A DNA stretch of 64,000 nt, from NCBI GenBank assembly GCA_000955785.1, contig JYOD01000007.1:79341-143340 (forward strand), read 5' to 3'. This DNA comes from Burkholderiaceae bacterium 16 (GTDB lineage: Bacteria; Pseudomonadota; Gammaproteobacteria; Burkholderiales; Burkholderiaceae). The position numbers and the translations under genes are program-made. The notes below the pieces were generated by a model. That model had not been told where the DNA came from and ran no database searches. It saw nothing but the letters and a program-made list of their open reading frames with translations. Positions 1 to 8,809 of the stretch are shown here, piece after piece (positions within the stretch are counted from its first letter, which is position 1; the number at the start of each line of letters is the position of its first letter).

Positions 1-440
1 ACGCGGTGCCAACCAGCACGCCGCCGCCGTCTTGCTCCAGCATGTGCCGCGCGGCGGCGCGCAGTGTAAAGAAGGCCCCGTCGAGGTTGACCCGCAGCAC
101 GCGATGCCAGTCTTCCGTGCCGAGCGTCTCGAAGCGGCCGCCGCGCGCGCCGATTCCCGCGTTGGCAAAGCAGCCGTCTACGCGGCCCAGGGTCGCGACC
201 GTTTCGGCGGGCGGTTTGCACCGCGGCCTCGTCGCCCACATCGCAAACTGCCGTGTGCACCCTGCGGCCGTGCGCGGCCAGGCGCGCGGCCGCATCGTCA
301 TTTTTCCGGGCGTTGGTGCCCCAGATCGAGATGTCGGCACCAGCCGCCGCCATGGCCTCGGCCATGCCGAGTCCGATTCCACTATTGCCGCCCGTGACGA
401 GGGCAACCTTTCCGGTCAGGTCAAAAGCTGTGTAGGTCAC
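1..440 (-). pseudogene. SDR-family oxidoreductase, frameshifted and cut by the window edge
   Basis: Read on the minus strand, a GTG at 440 preceded by AAGGAAG opens a Rossmann protein beginning VTYTAFDLTGKVALVTGG with the NAD(P)-binding motif TGGNSGIG near residue 16. This is typical of short-chain dehydrogenases that oxidise or reduce alcohols and ketones. After about 75 codons (VCDVGDEAAVQTA) the frame is lost. The expected continuation (AETVATLGRVDGCFANAGIG, with the SDR NAG motif) resumes one frame over, so a single-base indel lies near 205-217. The gene continues past position 1, so the Tyr-Lys catalytic region is not visible. Either a broken gene or a sequencing indel would give this picture. 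Family assignment is secure; substrate is unknown. Confidence 0.75.
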
Positions 441-1031
441 GACGCTTCCTTAGCCAGGATCAGGGTTCCTCCCTGTGGCGATCCGGCAGGGAACCTGCAG
501 CAGTGTCGCGAGCGCGGTGCGCCCGTGCGTCGTCCAAAGAGACGAATCTGCGCGCCGGGCGCCTTTCCACGGCTTTACCGACATCGACGGCAGCCGGCCG
601 GACGCCTGGCGCTGCGTTCCCGAAGTACAGGACGCGGACAAGCCTGCCGACACAATCGGCTACCGCCCACGGTTGCGGCCAGGCTCCCCGCCTGGCGCGA
701 CAACAAAAAAAGCCATTCCGAAGAATGGCCTTTTACACCCCGCGACATCCACACCTCGTAAATCCTGCCCCGTTGGCTCTCTGGCCTGTGTAGGCATGCT
801 GGATCACGCTGCGAAGATCGGCAAACAAGTCGTTCCAGGCGGCAATACCGCTTATGGTCCAGTTGTCAGATCTATTAACTTATGCACTGCGACTTGTCAC
901 GCGACGGATCATACGTATTCTTGCTGATACAACGTATGGAGAATAGCCCCTATTTTTCCTCTCTGTTCTCGGGCTCGTCCTTGCTCGCTTGTGCCTTGCC
1001 TTCTCCGGGGCAGTGCGCCAGGTGCATGGCG
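441..1031. other. sparse intergenic region with an inverted repeat
   Basis: No open frame here has a ribosome binding site, family match or convincing codon use. Besides the hairpin at 701-736, it holds CATACGT (910-916) and ACGTATG (932-938), an inverted repeat with 15-bp spacing in a locally AT-rich patch that could be a regulator site. No partner regulator is evident. Confidence 0.4.
701..736. terminator. A/T-flanked hairpin, probable bidirectional terminator
   Basis: GCCATTC (712-718) and GAATGGC (723-729) form a 7-bp stem around a CGAA tetraloop. It is preceded by seven A and followed by TTTTA, so it reads as a rho-independent terminator on either strand. It sits upstream of the SDR remnant, in a stretch with no confident gene. 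Confidence 0.5.
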
Positions 1032-1223
1032 TTAGCCAAAGATGCGCGTATCGGCCGCTGCGTCGTCCCGCTTTGGCAGACGCTCGCGGAGTTGTCGTTC
1101 CAGGTCGCAGATGCGGAGATCGACGCGGGTTTGTTTCCGGGCACGCCGGATCGCGAGTGCTGTACAGAGCACGGCAGCAAAGGTGCAGCATAGCGCGGCG
1201 AGCTGTGGCAGATTGTCTTGCAT
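1032..1223 (-). CDS. small hypothetical protein with one membrane segment
   Basis: This 63-residue frame starts MQDNLPQLAALCCTF. It has one hydrophobic stretch (about residues 8-25), then an Arg/Lys-rich, amphipathic tail (ICDLERQLRERLPKRDDA) that could form a short coiled coil. The layout is typical of small inner-membrane proteins with a cytoplasmic charged tail. The ribosome binding site is weak and the neighbourhood is gene-poor, so it could be a chance frame. No family is recognised. Confidence 0.3.
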   Translation of the reverse strand: MQDNLPQLAALCCTFAAVLCTALAIRRARKQTRVDLRICDLERQLRERLPKRDDAAADTRIFG

Positions 1224-1658
1224 AGGGATACTCGGGCTTCTGTGGGCGCCATGGCGCGCTCGGGCGCGGGCAGCGCCAACATGCGGCATGGCGGAGCCCG
1301 CCGCTAAGGGAATAACGGCAGCGGCACGCAAATTTTTAGTTCGGTGGCGGCGCATCTCCGGGTCTGTTTTGCCTATGATTTTTCCATAAGCGTTGCGCAG
1401 GCCATGCATCCGGCGCGGCCACAAAGCCGTGCGCGCGCGGGTCAGGCGTTGCTCCGTGGCAACGAGCCCGCGCCTGCCGGCTTGCGCGCCGCCCCCGATA
1501 GCCAGCTTGCAGGCGGTGCGGGCAAGGCCGTTGCCATCCTCCGTGACATCGCCGCAGCAACGCCTGGTGCGCTAGCCCACGTTCTATTTGCGCGGCCGCG
1601 GGTAGGCTCCATACGTCGCGGGCAGGTCTGACCCACCTGTTCGCGCTTTGCGCCTCGC

Positions 1659-1799
1659 CTATCCCCCGGTGGGCGAGGCGTCTTTCTGCACCGCCAGCGT
1701 CGTGCCGACAGCTTTCGCGCTTGTCCCGCAGCGGAACGGCATGTTGCCGCAGCCCTGCCCGCCACCCATGCCGGCGCTGTTCTTTTCCTGGGGATCCAT
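1659..1799 (-). CDS. 46-residue Gly/Cys-containing hypothetical protein
   Basis: The start ATG at 1799 is preceded by CCGGAGGCGGGC, a strong ribosome binding site at ideal distance. The product begins MDPQEKNSAGMGGGQGCG and contains two cysteines (GCGNMPFRCG), a glycine-rich patch and no hydrophobic segment. It is divergent from the NUDIX hydrolase gene starting at 1867. The two cysteines could bind metal or form a disulfide, but nothing identifies a function. The ribosome binding site is the main reason to call it. Confidence 0.4.
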   Translation of the reverse strand: MDPQEKNSAGMGGGQGCGNMPFRCGTSAKAVGTTLAVQKDASPTGG

Positions 1800-1866
1800 G
1801 CCCGCCTCCGGCTGAATGAAGCAACGCGGGGCAGGATGTTGCCTGTCGATTTCGGAGCCGATTTCA

Positions 1867-2331
1867 ATGCTCGTCGGGAAGGATTTCTTCTTTGTGGTGC
1901 GCCATGCACCGCTGGTCTCGATCGACCTGCTCGTCACCGATGCGCAAGGCCGGGTGCTGCTTGGCCGGCGCCGTAACCGGCCGGCGCAAGGTACGTGGTT
2001 CGTGCCGGGCGGGCGCATCCGCAAGGACGAAGGCCTGGATGCCGCCTTCCGCCGCATCGTGGCGGACGAATTGGGCATCGCCGGGGCCAGGCGTGGCGAT
2101 GCAGTCCCGCGCGGCGTGTTCGAACATCACTATGCGGACAACTTTGCCGGCGAGCCCGGCGTTACCACGCACTATGTGGTGCTTGCCTATGCCTGGACCC
2201 TGCCGGGCGGCGAGCCAGACGGGAAGCCGCCAGGGCAGCCCGATCAGCACGGCGCGTACTGCTGGATGGCGCCGGCCGAGATGCTTGCCCGCGACGATGT
2301 GCACGAATATACCAAGGCCTATTTCCGCTGA
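1867..2331 (+). CDS. gmm: GDP-mannose mannosyl hydrolase (NUDIX family)
   Basis: The 154-residue product closely follows the GDP-mannose mannosyl hydrolase family, which cleaves GDP-mannose to GDP and mannose in the cytosol. Family signatures are APLVSIDLLV near the N-terminus, RRRNRPAQGTWFVPGGR (about residues 34-50), a Nudix helix of the Gmm type (DEGLDAAFRRIVADELGI), and FEHHYADNF plus TTHYVVL further on. An ATG 51 bases upstream is in frame, but homologues begin like MLVGKDFFFVV and GGAG lies 9 bases before 1867, so I chose the inner start. No nucleotide-sugar or polysaccharide genes flank it. Confidence 0.85.
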   Translation: MLVGKDFFFVVRHAPLVSIDLLVTDAQGRVLLGRRRNRPAQGTWFVPGGRIRKDEGLDAAFRRIVADELGIAGARRGDAVPRGVFEHHYADNFAGEPGVTTHYVVLAYAWTLPGGEPDGKPPGQPDQHGAYCWMAPAEMLARDDVHEYTKAYFR

Positions 2332-2365
2332 CAGGCCCGGCAAGCGGCGTGGCCGGAGAGCCGTC

Positions 2366-3226
2366 CTACCAGGTACAGATGCCCCAGTCTGTGAAAAGCG
2401 GCATCTCCAGTCCGAGCGCCGCATCGGTCACCGCATGGACCTGCACGAAGGGCCGCTCGGATTCCACCTTGCCGAAAATCGCCGCGAAAGGAATCTCCCC
2501 CGCGTCCCGGCCCGTGCCGATGCGCAGCAGGCCGGTGGGAATGGATGTGCCGGAGGGATCGGCCAGGTACCATCTTCCCGACAGGAAGACTTCGACAAAG
2601 GCATGAAAATCCGGCGGCCCGAGAGCGGGATCGGCGCCGTAGTCCAGGCTGCTGGAAATGCGCGCGGGAATGCTCAGGGCCCGGCAGATCGCAATCATCA
2701 GGTGCGCAAAGTCCCGGCACACACCGGTGCGTTCGACAATCGTATCCACGGCCGAGGTGCGCTCGTTGGTGGACTTTGACATGAAGCGCACGTGGTTGCG
2801 CACCCATTCCCGGATCGCGACGATACGGGTGTATCCCCACGGAATGGCGCCGAACTCCCGTAGGGCAAATTCCATCAGCCGGTCGGATTCGCAGTATCGG
2901 CTCGGCGCCAGGTAGGGCAGCACATCGAACGGCAGTTGCGCGACCGGGACCTCCGACAAGGTCGATGGCTCGTCGAGGCGATGGTCGACATCGACCACGG
3001 CTTCATAGTGAATGGCCAGATGTCCCTGCGGCGCGCGCAGGCGGATCAGCCGGTTGCATAGCAACGGGTCGTTGTAGTGGTCCATGCGCAGCACGGGCGG
3101 TAGCGTCAGGCGCTCGGAAACGACAGTCTGGCGGGCGGTACGGGCGGCTTCGATGTTGAAGAGGAAGTCCGCCTCGGCATCCAGGACTTCGTAGGACAGG
3201 TCGACCGAGTATCGAAGACGGTTCAT
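2366..3226 (-). CDS. transglutaminase-like cysteine protease family protein
   Basis: This 286-residue protein has an N-terminal beta-rich region of the kind found in bacterial transglutaminase-like proteins, followed by the papain-like core. A catalytic triad can be read: Cys170 (RTGVCRDFAHL), His208 (PPDFHAFVEVF) and Asp223 (YLADPSG), in the usual order and spacing. Such proteins are probably proteases or amidases, but their substrates are mostly unknown. No signal peptide is visible. The start is supported by GGGAGGGG ahead of the ATG. It is convergent with the NUDIX gene. Confidence 0.85.
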   Translation of the reverse strand: MNRLRYSVDLSYEVLDAEADFLFNIEAARTARQTVVSERLTLPPVLRMDHYNDPLLCNRLIRLRAPQGHLAIHYEAVVDVDHRLDEPSTLSEVPVAQLPFDVLPYLAPSRYCESDRLMEFALREFGAIPWGYTRIVAIREWVRNHVRFMSKSTNERTSAVDTIVERTGVCRDFAHLMIAICRALSIPARISSSLDYGADPALGPPDFHAFVEVFLSGRWYLADPSGTSIPTGLLRIGTGRDAGEIPFAAIFGKVESERPFVQVHAVTDAALGLEMPLFTDWGICTW

Positions 3227-3372
3227 TTGATGCCCCTCCCTTTTTTCCCGCGCAGCACAACCGGCGCTTTGCTTGAAGAATAGTTTGTGACAAGTTCAAC
3301 GGATCGCCACTTCCTGCCGTTAAGCGGTGTATCGTGCCCGACCATGGTCACCGGCACTCAGGGGAAAGTCCA

Positions 3373-3555
3373 GTGAATCTGTTGAAAGCGCTTTGGTGGT
3401 GTCCGCTGTCCTTGCTGAGCACCATCACGGTGCCGTCTCCCGAGCCTGGGTTCGAGATGCATGCGGCGGCGGCCGCGTCGGCGGAGCCGAAGGACCGGGT
3501 GGACCGGAACCGCAGTGCCGGTGGTGGCGCGGCGCTTCGCGTCCCGGCGAAGTAG
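3373..3555 (+). CDS. small hypothetical protein, possibly exported
   Basis: A GTG start with AGGGG 8 bases upstream opens 60 residues: a hydrophobic start (NLLKALWWCPLSLLSTITV), then a low-complexity Ala/Arg/Gly-rich tail. The N-terminus could be a signal or anchor. The frame is short, has no recognised relatives, and its tail looks like generic high-GC sequence, so confidence is low. Confidence 0.25.
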   Translation: MNLLKALWWCPLSLLSTITVPSPEPGFEMHAAAAASAEPKDRVDRNRSAGGGAALRVPAK

Positions 3556-3660
3556 CCCGGGCATCGCGTTCGCCACCGGGCAGGGCTTCGAGGCGTTCGC
3601 GCGCGTTTGGAGGCGGGGTATCGGCGGGCCGGCGGCGCTCGCCTGCATTATTGCGCGCCG

Positions 3661-4365
3661 TTATTCCCGGGTTGTGGCGTTCAGGTGGTGCGCGCGGTGC
3701 TGCCCGAGCAGGCCGATGGAAGCGGCGTAGTTGTAGAGTTCCAGGTCGCCACGTAAGCCGAGCCGGCGCATGGCCGACATTTTTTGCGTACTGATGGTCT
3801 TGATGCTGCGCCCGAGGCTGACCGCGATCCGGCTGACGGACATGCCGGACAGGTAAAGCCGGATCACCTCGACCTCGCGCGGGCTGAGCGGCCCGAACCG
3901 GGCTCGCAGGTCAGCGGGCGGGCCGATGCTGTCCAGCAGCCGCTGTATCGCCGGCGACAGGTAGCGCACGCCAGCGAGCAGGTGTGCCAGCGCCTTCGGG
4001 ATGTGGGATGCGTCGTCGAGCTTGCTGACCACGGACAAGTGGTCGAAGCTGACCAGCTCGCTGATCTGCTCGGGGTTGTGCAGCATGGTGAATACCAGGA
4101 TCGCCAGCTCTGGGTAGCGGCGGCGCAGGAACTCGATCATGCGCAGGCCATCGCCATGGGCGCCGCCTGGCATCGCATAGTCGGTCAGCAGGATCTCGCA
4201 AGGCTGCCGGCTGAGCAACGCGAGGATTTCGGTGGAGTTCCGGACGATGCCGGCGATTTCGACGCTTTCAAACTTCGCGAGCAAGCCGCGCAGGCCCACC
4301 AGCATGACGGGATGATCGTCGGCGATGACGATGCGGGATTTGGAGAGCGAGACGTCGGCCAGCAT
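3661..4365 (-). CDS. LuxR/NarL-family response regulator
   Basis: This 234-residue two-domain regulator has an N-terminal receiver domain: acidic pair in IVIADDHPVM, phospho-acceptor Asp in LLTDYAMPGG, and the conserved Lys in VVSKLDD. A C-terminal LuxR-type helix-turn-helix follows (LSPREVEVIRLYLSGMSVSRIA through KTISTQKMSAMRRLG). The layout resembles the RcsB/BvgA branch. I chose the ATG at 4365. An in-frame GTG at 4473 would add 36 low-complexity residues. No kinase gene is adjacent on this strand; the only nearby sensor is the broken Bvg-like gene at 5.8-7.5 kb, so its partner is unknown. Confidence 0.88.
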   Translation of the reverse strand: MLADVSLSKSRIVIADDHPVMLVGLRGLLAKFESVEIAGIVRNSTEILALLSRQPCEILLTDYAMPGGAHGDGLRMIEFLRRRYPELAILVFTMLHNPEQISELVSFDHLSVVSKLDDASHIPKALAHLLAGVRYLSPAIQRLLDSIGPPADLRARFGPLSPREVEVIRLYLSGMSVSRIAVSLGRSIKTISTQKMSAMRRLGLRGDLELYNYAASIGLLGQHRAHHLNATTRE

Positions 4366-4369
4366 GGGC

Positions 4370-4477
4370 TCATATCCGTGAGAACGTCGGGCGGGATGGC
4401 TTGCATCGCGCGAGCCGTTCCAGCTGCGCGGGTGGCTCCGGTGCCCCGGTTGCGCAAATTGGGGTGATATCACTCAT
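4370..4477 (-). CDS. possible 35-residue leader peptide before the response regulator
   Basis: ATG at 4477, preceded by GGAAG at good distance, opens a 35-codon frame (MSDITPICATGAPEPPAQLE and so on) whose TGA ends four bases before the response-regulator ATG at 4365. That spacing would allow translational coupling, and the regulator's own start lacks a good binding site. It could equally be a chance frame overlapping an alternative GTG-started N-terminus of the regulator. Confidence 0.25.
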   Translation of the reverse strand: MSDITPICATGAPEPPAQLERLARCKPSRPTFSRI

Positions 4478-4516
4478 GGCTTGCTTCCGTGTTCTCCCGT
4501 CCAGGCCGCGTTGCGC

Positions 4517-4580
4517 CAATGGCAGTGCGGCTGACGGTGGTCAATGGCAGTGCGGCTGACGGTGGTCAATGGCGGCGCGG
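4517..4580 (+). repeat. 25-bp tandem repeat, two full copies plus part of a third
   Basis: The unit CAATGGCAGTGCGGCTGACG+GTGGT occurs at 4517-4541 and 4542-4566, and a diverged third copy begins at 4567 (CAATGGCGGCGCGG). It lies upstream of the minus-strand response regulator. The 25-bp period is not a multiple of three, so it is unlikely to be coding. Two tandem sites at this spacing could bind a regulator or reflect slippage. Confidence 0.8.
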
Positions 4581-5243
4581 CGCGCCGGCGAAAGTACTGT
4601 TTTGTGACTGCAGACTGTATCGCCGACGGCACGATGCCGGTTTGCGAAATTTCCGCATTTTGCGTCCCGCCATGTCGGTGACCCAGGTCATTGGTCTCTT
4701 TCTGGCGTGCCGCTGCCGAATGTGCCGTGGCGATCGGCCTCAGGCGGCGGTCAAGGGGATAGTGTGGGAATTGTGTCTTGTGCGGAATTTTCAGCAGCTT
4801 GATTCGGAGCATTCGGCGGTCCGGGCAAGATCAGGGTTTCATGCCGGCCACGCAAACCGGGACCGGGCTCCGGCGTGCCCGTAGAGAAGAGGGAAAGTGA
4901 CTAAGGAAAAGCAGAACATATTTCGACGAAGGACTCAGCGCGGAAGTACTCGGCGAGATCCTTTATGGCATCGCGGTCTGCCCTGCGTCTAGCGCAGGAT
5001 TTTCTCTCTTTGAACGTAATTCAAGATTCATTTTTATCAGTGAACGCCCGGCTTGAGCCCTGGCTGTGAAGACGCGGTTCGAGGTTGCGGGAGCCGTTCT
5101 TTAGGAAATTTCCTATAACTTGCTCGGAAATTTCTGGCCAGCTGTGGCGTAAATTCGCCACATAATCCGCGCTCCACCTTTTGATTATCGGTGTGTCCCG
5201 GCGCAGGTGAGTTCCTTGTTGGTTTTTTTTGGGGAGAATGCGA
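4581..5243. other. intergenic region upstream of the decayed response regulator
   Basis: About 660 bases with no supportable gene. The last 250 bases are relatively AT-rich (for example around 5020-5040 and 5105-5190) and probably held the promoter of the plus-strand regulator at 5244. Confidence 0.4.
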
Positions 5244-5993
5244 GTGGCAACTATCTTGGTCGTCGACGATCACCCGGCACTCCGCCTGGTGATCAAGACC
5301 CAGTTGTCGCAAGTACTGGGGGTCAGCCATATTCTGGAGGCGGACAATGGCCAGGCTGCAATCGAAGCCGCCAGGCAGTTCCAGCCGGATCTCGCCGTCC
5401 TGGACCTGGATATTCCCCGCATCAGCGGCCTTGACGTGATTCCGCGTCTGAAGCTGATCTACCCGCCGATCCGCATCCTGGTGATTTCCGGGCAAGACCA
5501 GGCCACGTTCGCCCCTCGGGTGAGACACGCTGGTGCCCAGGGCTTCGTCAGCAAGATGCAGGACATGAAGGAAATCGTGCGCTGCGTCGAAGCGGTGATG
5601 GGCGGCTATACGGTGTTTCCGGAGATGCGCTACGAGCGCGAACTGCCGAAGGTTGCAAAGCTGGCGGACGAAGAGCGGCTCGCTCGGCTGTCGGACAAGG
5701 AAATCGTCATCCTGCAGTTGCTGGCCAGGGGCTTGTCCAATAAAGCGATAGGCGAACTGTTATTTATCAGCAACAAGACGGTGAGCAGCCATGGCAGGAT
5801 CTGGCGCCAGGCAAGGGGCGATGGCCTGACTTCCGTCCAGTGCGCGCGCATGGCGCCGAGATCGTGGGGCGGAATGCTCAGGATGGCCTTGTTGATGATG
5901 CCGAGCAATTCAGGATGCCGGTTGCTGACGCCCAGACCGACTTCCAGCGGGACCCCGCCTGTCGCGGCTGCGACCTTGAGGCGGCCAGCGTAG
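5244..5993 (+). pseudogene. BvgA/EvgA-like response regulator, 3' end replaced
   Basis: GTG at 5244 (GGGGAGA upstream) opens a receiver domain (VATILVVDDHPALR; phospho-Asp in AVLDLDIPRISG; Lys in FVSKMQD) and a LuxR-type helix-turn-helix starting LSDKEIVILQLLARGLSNKA. The family sequence stops at NKTVSSH (about position 5795). The recognition-helix continuation (normally KxRLxxKLG) is missing. The frame then stays open to 5993 only because it reads antisense through the 3' end of the sensor-kinase remnant on the other strand. The product, if made, would lack a complete DNA-binding domain. It is best explained by a deletion or rearrangement joining two genes tail to tail. Confidence 0.8.
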
Positions 5994-7495
5994 GTCTGCC
6001 TGAGCATGTGGTCGGCCATGAAGGCGTTGGCGATGGTGGCATCGACACGGCCGGTGGCGACCATGCGGAATGCCTCCTCGTAGGAGTCGGTCTCGCGCTG
6101 GCTCACCGCATAGCGGGTGCGCACGAGGTCTTGGATGCCGTTGAACGGCGGCCCCGCAATGATCTTGTTGGCGAGGTCGGGCAGGCATCTTGATGCTGTC
6201 GTCGCCGGCGCGCGTGACGACGACCCAGTTGCCCGAGAAATAGGGCGCGCTCACCGAGAGGCGGGCGGAGCTGGCCGGAGGCTGGTTCACCGGCAGGATC
6301 GGCACGATGTCCAGGATGCCATTCTCGACGGCGGCGGTAATGTCCACGCCGCTGGCTGGCCAGTAAGGCACGAAGCGTAGCCCGGTGCGCTGCGCGATCA
6401 GTTGCAGCACCTGTTCGGTGAGTCCGCCGAGGCGCCCCTGGCTTCGGCAAACTGGAACGGGACGAAGTCGCGCGACACCAGGTAGCGCACCTCCGGGTGG
6501 CCGGCGATCCAGGCGCGTTCGGCGCCGGAGAGATTGAGCTTGTCGGTGATATCGAACTCGAGCGAGCTGGCGATCCAGGCGGTTTCGATCTCGCGCTTGA
6601 GCGAGGCGGGCATGGCCGCCAGCGTCCGGTCGACGATCCGGCCCAGGGAGGGATCCGCCACGGCGAACGTGACGCCCGCTTGCGCCATTGGCGCGACGAA
6701 GTTGCGCGCGGTGAGTTCGTCGTACCGGTATTGCTCGACGAGGTAGCCTGCGGCGGTAGCGTTGGTGACCACCACGACGAAGTCGGCATCGCGGGAGAGC
6801 TGGTTGAGCGCGCCCAGCAGGTTCTCGAAGGGTTGCAGCGGCGCGCCCGGGTAGGCCCGGTGAAGCGCGGCGGGCGAGACTTCGCCCGCCAGGTAGCCAA
6901 TGGTGCGGTTGGCCTGGTTACGCGCCTTGTCCCTGCGAGACACCACCTCGATCAGGCGAAGGTCATGGTACGGCGCGGTACGCAGGCCGGCGCCGGGGTC
7001 GTCCAGCGACGTGGTGATCAGGTCGACGGCGCCATTGACCAGCTGGCTGCGCGCCAGTTCGTGAGAGGGATAGCGGAAGATTTTCGCCGGTATGCCAAGC
7101 CGCGCGACCAGCACGGCGAGGTAATCCGCGGAGATCCCACGGTAATCCCCTTTCAGGTCGACGAGGTCGAAAGGCGGCAGGTAGTTGCCCACCACCGCTA
7201 CCCGCAGGACCTTGTGCTTGCGGCGCCATGCGGCCAGTTCCGCATCGTCGCCATGCCATGCACCGGCCTGACCGGTGGGGGCGCCCGTACCGGGCGTATA
7301 GGACGAGGCCAGCCGCAGCTGGGGGCTTGGTTGCGGCGCGCGCGGCGGCTCGGCCGGGAAGGCAGCCAGCGCCGGCAAGCCGTGGCAAAGCGACAGCAAT
7401 AGTACAAACAGCTGGCGGTGCCACCAGCGGGCGGGCGCGCGCCGGCTCCGGGTAGCCGAGCCGTCCGCCGGGTTCAGGGAAGTGCAGATGCACAT
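5795..7495 (-). pseudogene. BvgS/EvgS-like sensor kinase remnant (periplasmic part only)
   Basis: The minus strand encodes a signal peptide (RQLFVLLLSLCHGLPALAA) and two tandem periplasmic solute-binding (Venus flytrap) domains. The first covers about 7200-6560 (LRVAVVGNYLPPFDLVD) and the second about 6500-5810 (VRYLVSRDFVPFQFAEA to RTHWTEVRPSPLAWRQ-like end). This is the sensor layout of BvgS/EvgS kinases. There are two frameshifts: near 6425-6440, where the frame moves to GLTEQVLQLIAQRTGLRF, and near 6183-6190, where it moves to LPDLANKIIAGPPFNGIQDL. The gene stops at the junction with the response regulator, so the transmembrane, histidine-kinase, receiver and HPt parts are absent. Confidence 0.8.
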
Positions 7496-7929
7496 ACGGG
7501 AGTTCTCATCGAGGGGGGCGTGCCGGCGCCTGCCGGTCCGCCTATGCGAGCGTTTGCTGCTTTGGGAGACGGCAGGCGCCACAACGGGCGCGCATGCGGG
7601 ATGCCTTGCCCGAATGTAAGCGTCGTGATGGCAGGCAACGTTAGGAAATGTCTGAAAAGTTCTGTGGGAATTTCTGACTCCGCGCCAGTCGCAGCCGCAG
7701 CGTCTTTGTTCCCGGCCCCTATGGGCAGGATCAGTGCATTGACGTGATGCATAAGTCTCATGTTAAAGGTTACGTGGAGTCCCATAGGGCGAAGTTATCC
7801 ATGTTCGATAGCAAAAGACAATCACTGTGTTTGTAATGATGAATTGTACAAATCACGTTGCGGCGCGGAAAATCGGGTCTTCGCTGCAACACGCGGCCAT
7901 CCACCCCCCAGTCATCCAGGAGCTCATCC
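7496..7929. other. divergent intergenic region before the peroxiredoxin gene
   Basis: No gene can be supported in these 430 bases. The stretch 7740-7860 is AT-rich (ATTGTACAAATC near 7843) and likely holds the promoter of the peroxiredoxin-glutaredoxin gene. No oxyR gene is in the window. Confidence 0.35.
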
Positions 7930-8661
7930 ATGCTGCAATCCCGTGAAGGTCAACGCGTTCCCAATGTCACGTTCCGCGTTCGCGAGAACAATGAATGGAA
8001 GACAGTGACCACGGCCGACCTGTTCGAAGGCAAGACCGTCGCGCTGTTCTCGCTGCCCGGCGCATTCACCCCGACCTGCTCGTCCACCCACCTGCCGCGC
8101 TACAACGAGCTGGCGCCGGTGTTTGCCAAGCATGGCGTGGACGCGATCCTGTGCGTTTCGGTCAATGACACGTTCGTGATGAACGAATGGGCCAAGGACC
8201 AGGAGTCGGAAAACATCGTGATGATTCCCGACGGCAACGGCGAATTCACCGAAGGCATGGGCATGCTGGTCGACAAGACCGACCTGGGCTTCGGCAAGCG
8301 CAGCTGGCGCTATTCGATGCTGGTCAAGGATGGCGTGGTCGACAAGATGTTCATCGAGCCGGAAGAGCCGGGCGACCCGTTCAAGGTATCGGACGCGGAC
8401 ACCATGCTCAACTACATCGCCCCGAATGCCAGGAAGCCCGACCAGGTAGTTGTGTTCTCCAAGGTTGGCTGCTCCTTCTGCGCCAAGGCCAAGCAGATGC
8501 TGTCGGACAACGGCTTCGACTACATCGACGTGCCGCTGGAGCACAAGATCCGCGGCAAGGTGCTGGGCGCGGTGTCCGGCAACATGACCGCGCCGCAGAT
8601 CTTCATCAATGGCAAGCTGATTGGCGGGGCCGAAGCGCTTGAGACCTACCTCGTCCGCTAA
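7930..8661 (+). CDS. peroxiredoxin-glutaredoxin hybrid (glutathione peroxidase activity)
   Basis: This 243-residue fusion has a peroxiredoxin-5-type domain at about residues 1-165 with the peroxidatic cysteine Cys50 in [13 protein letters not shown] glutaredoxin domain follows at about 172-243, with active site C181-SF-C184 and the glutathione-site segment [13 protein letters not shown]. Hybrids of this kind reduce hydrogen peroxide and alkyl hydroperoxides with glutathione, using the attached glutaredoxin as reductant. AGGAG before the ATG fixes the start; longer in-frame extensions lack homology. The next gene on the same strand is a flavoprotein disulfide reductase, which fits a role in redox defence. 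Confidence 0.93.
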   Translation: MLQSREGQRVPNVTFRVRENNEWKTVTTADLFEGKTVALFSLPGAFTPTCSSTHLPRYNELAPVFAKHGVDAILCVSVNDTFVMNEWAKDQESENIVMIPDGNGEFTEGMGMLVDKTDLGFGKRSWRYSMLVKDGVVDKMFIEPEEPGDPFKVSDADTMLNYIAPNARKPDQVVVFSKVGCSFCAKAKQMLSDNGFDYIDVPLEHKIRGKVLGAVSGNMTAPQIFINGKLIGGAEALETYLVR

Positions 8662-8809
8662 GCCTGTCCAGACGCAATAACCGCTTCACCGCCGCAAGGC
8701 GCGGCGCCGGCATGGCCGGCAGCCGTGTCCCAGTCGGCGGACCGGATGGCAGTGCCGCGCGGTGCCATCCGGTCCGCTGATTGAAGCCGACTTCACCAGG
8801 AAACTCGAC

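Noticed and set aside
6-761. 251-codon plus-strand frame across the left edge
   Set aside because: Overlaps the SDR remnant antisense and a terminator, with no ribosome binding site or family match.
5630-5794. Apparent membrane helix continuing the sensor remnant on the minus strand
   Set aside because: It is the reverse strand of the response-regulator helix-turn-helix, so the hydrophobic run is accidental.
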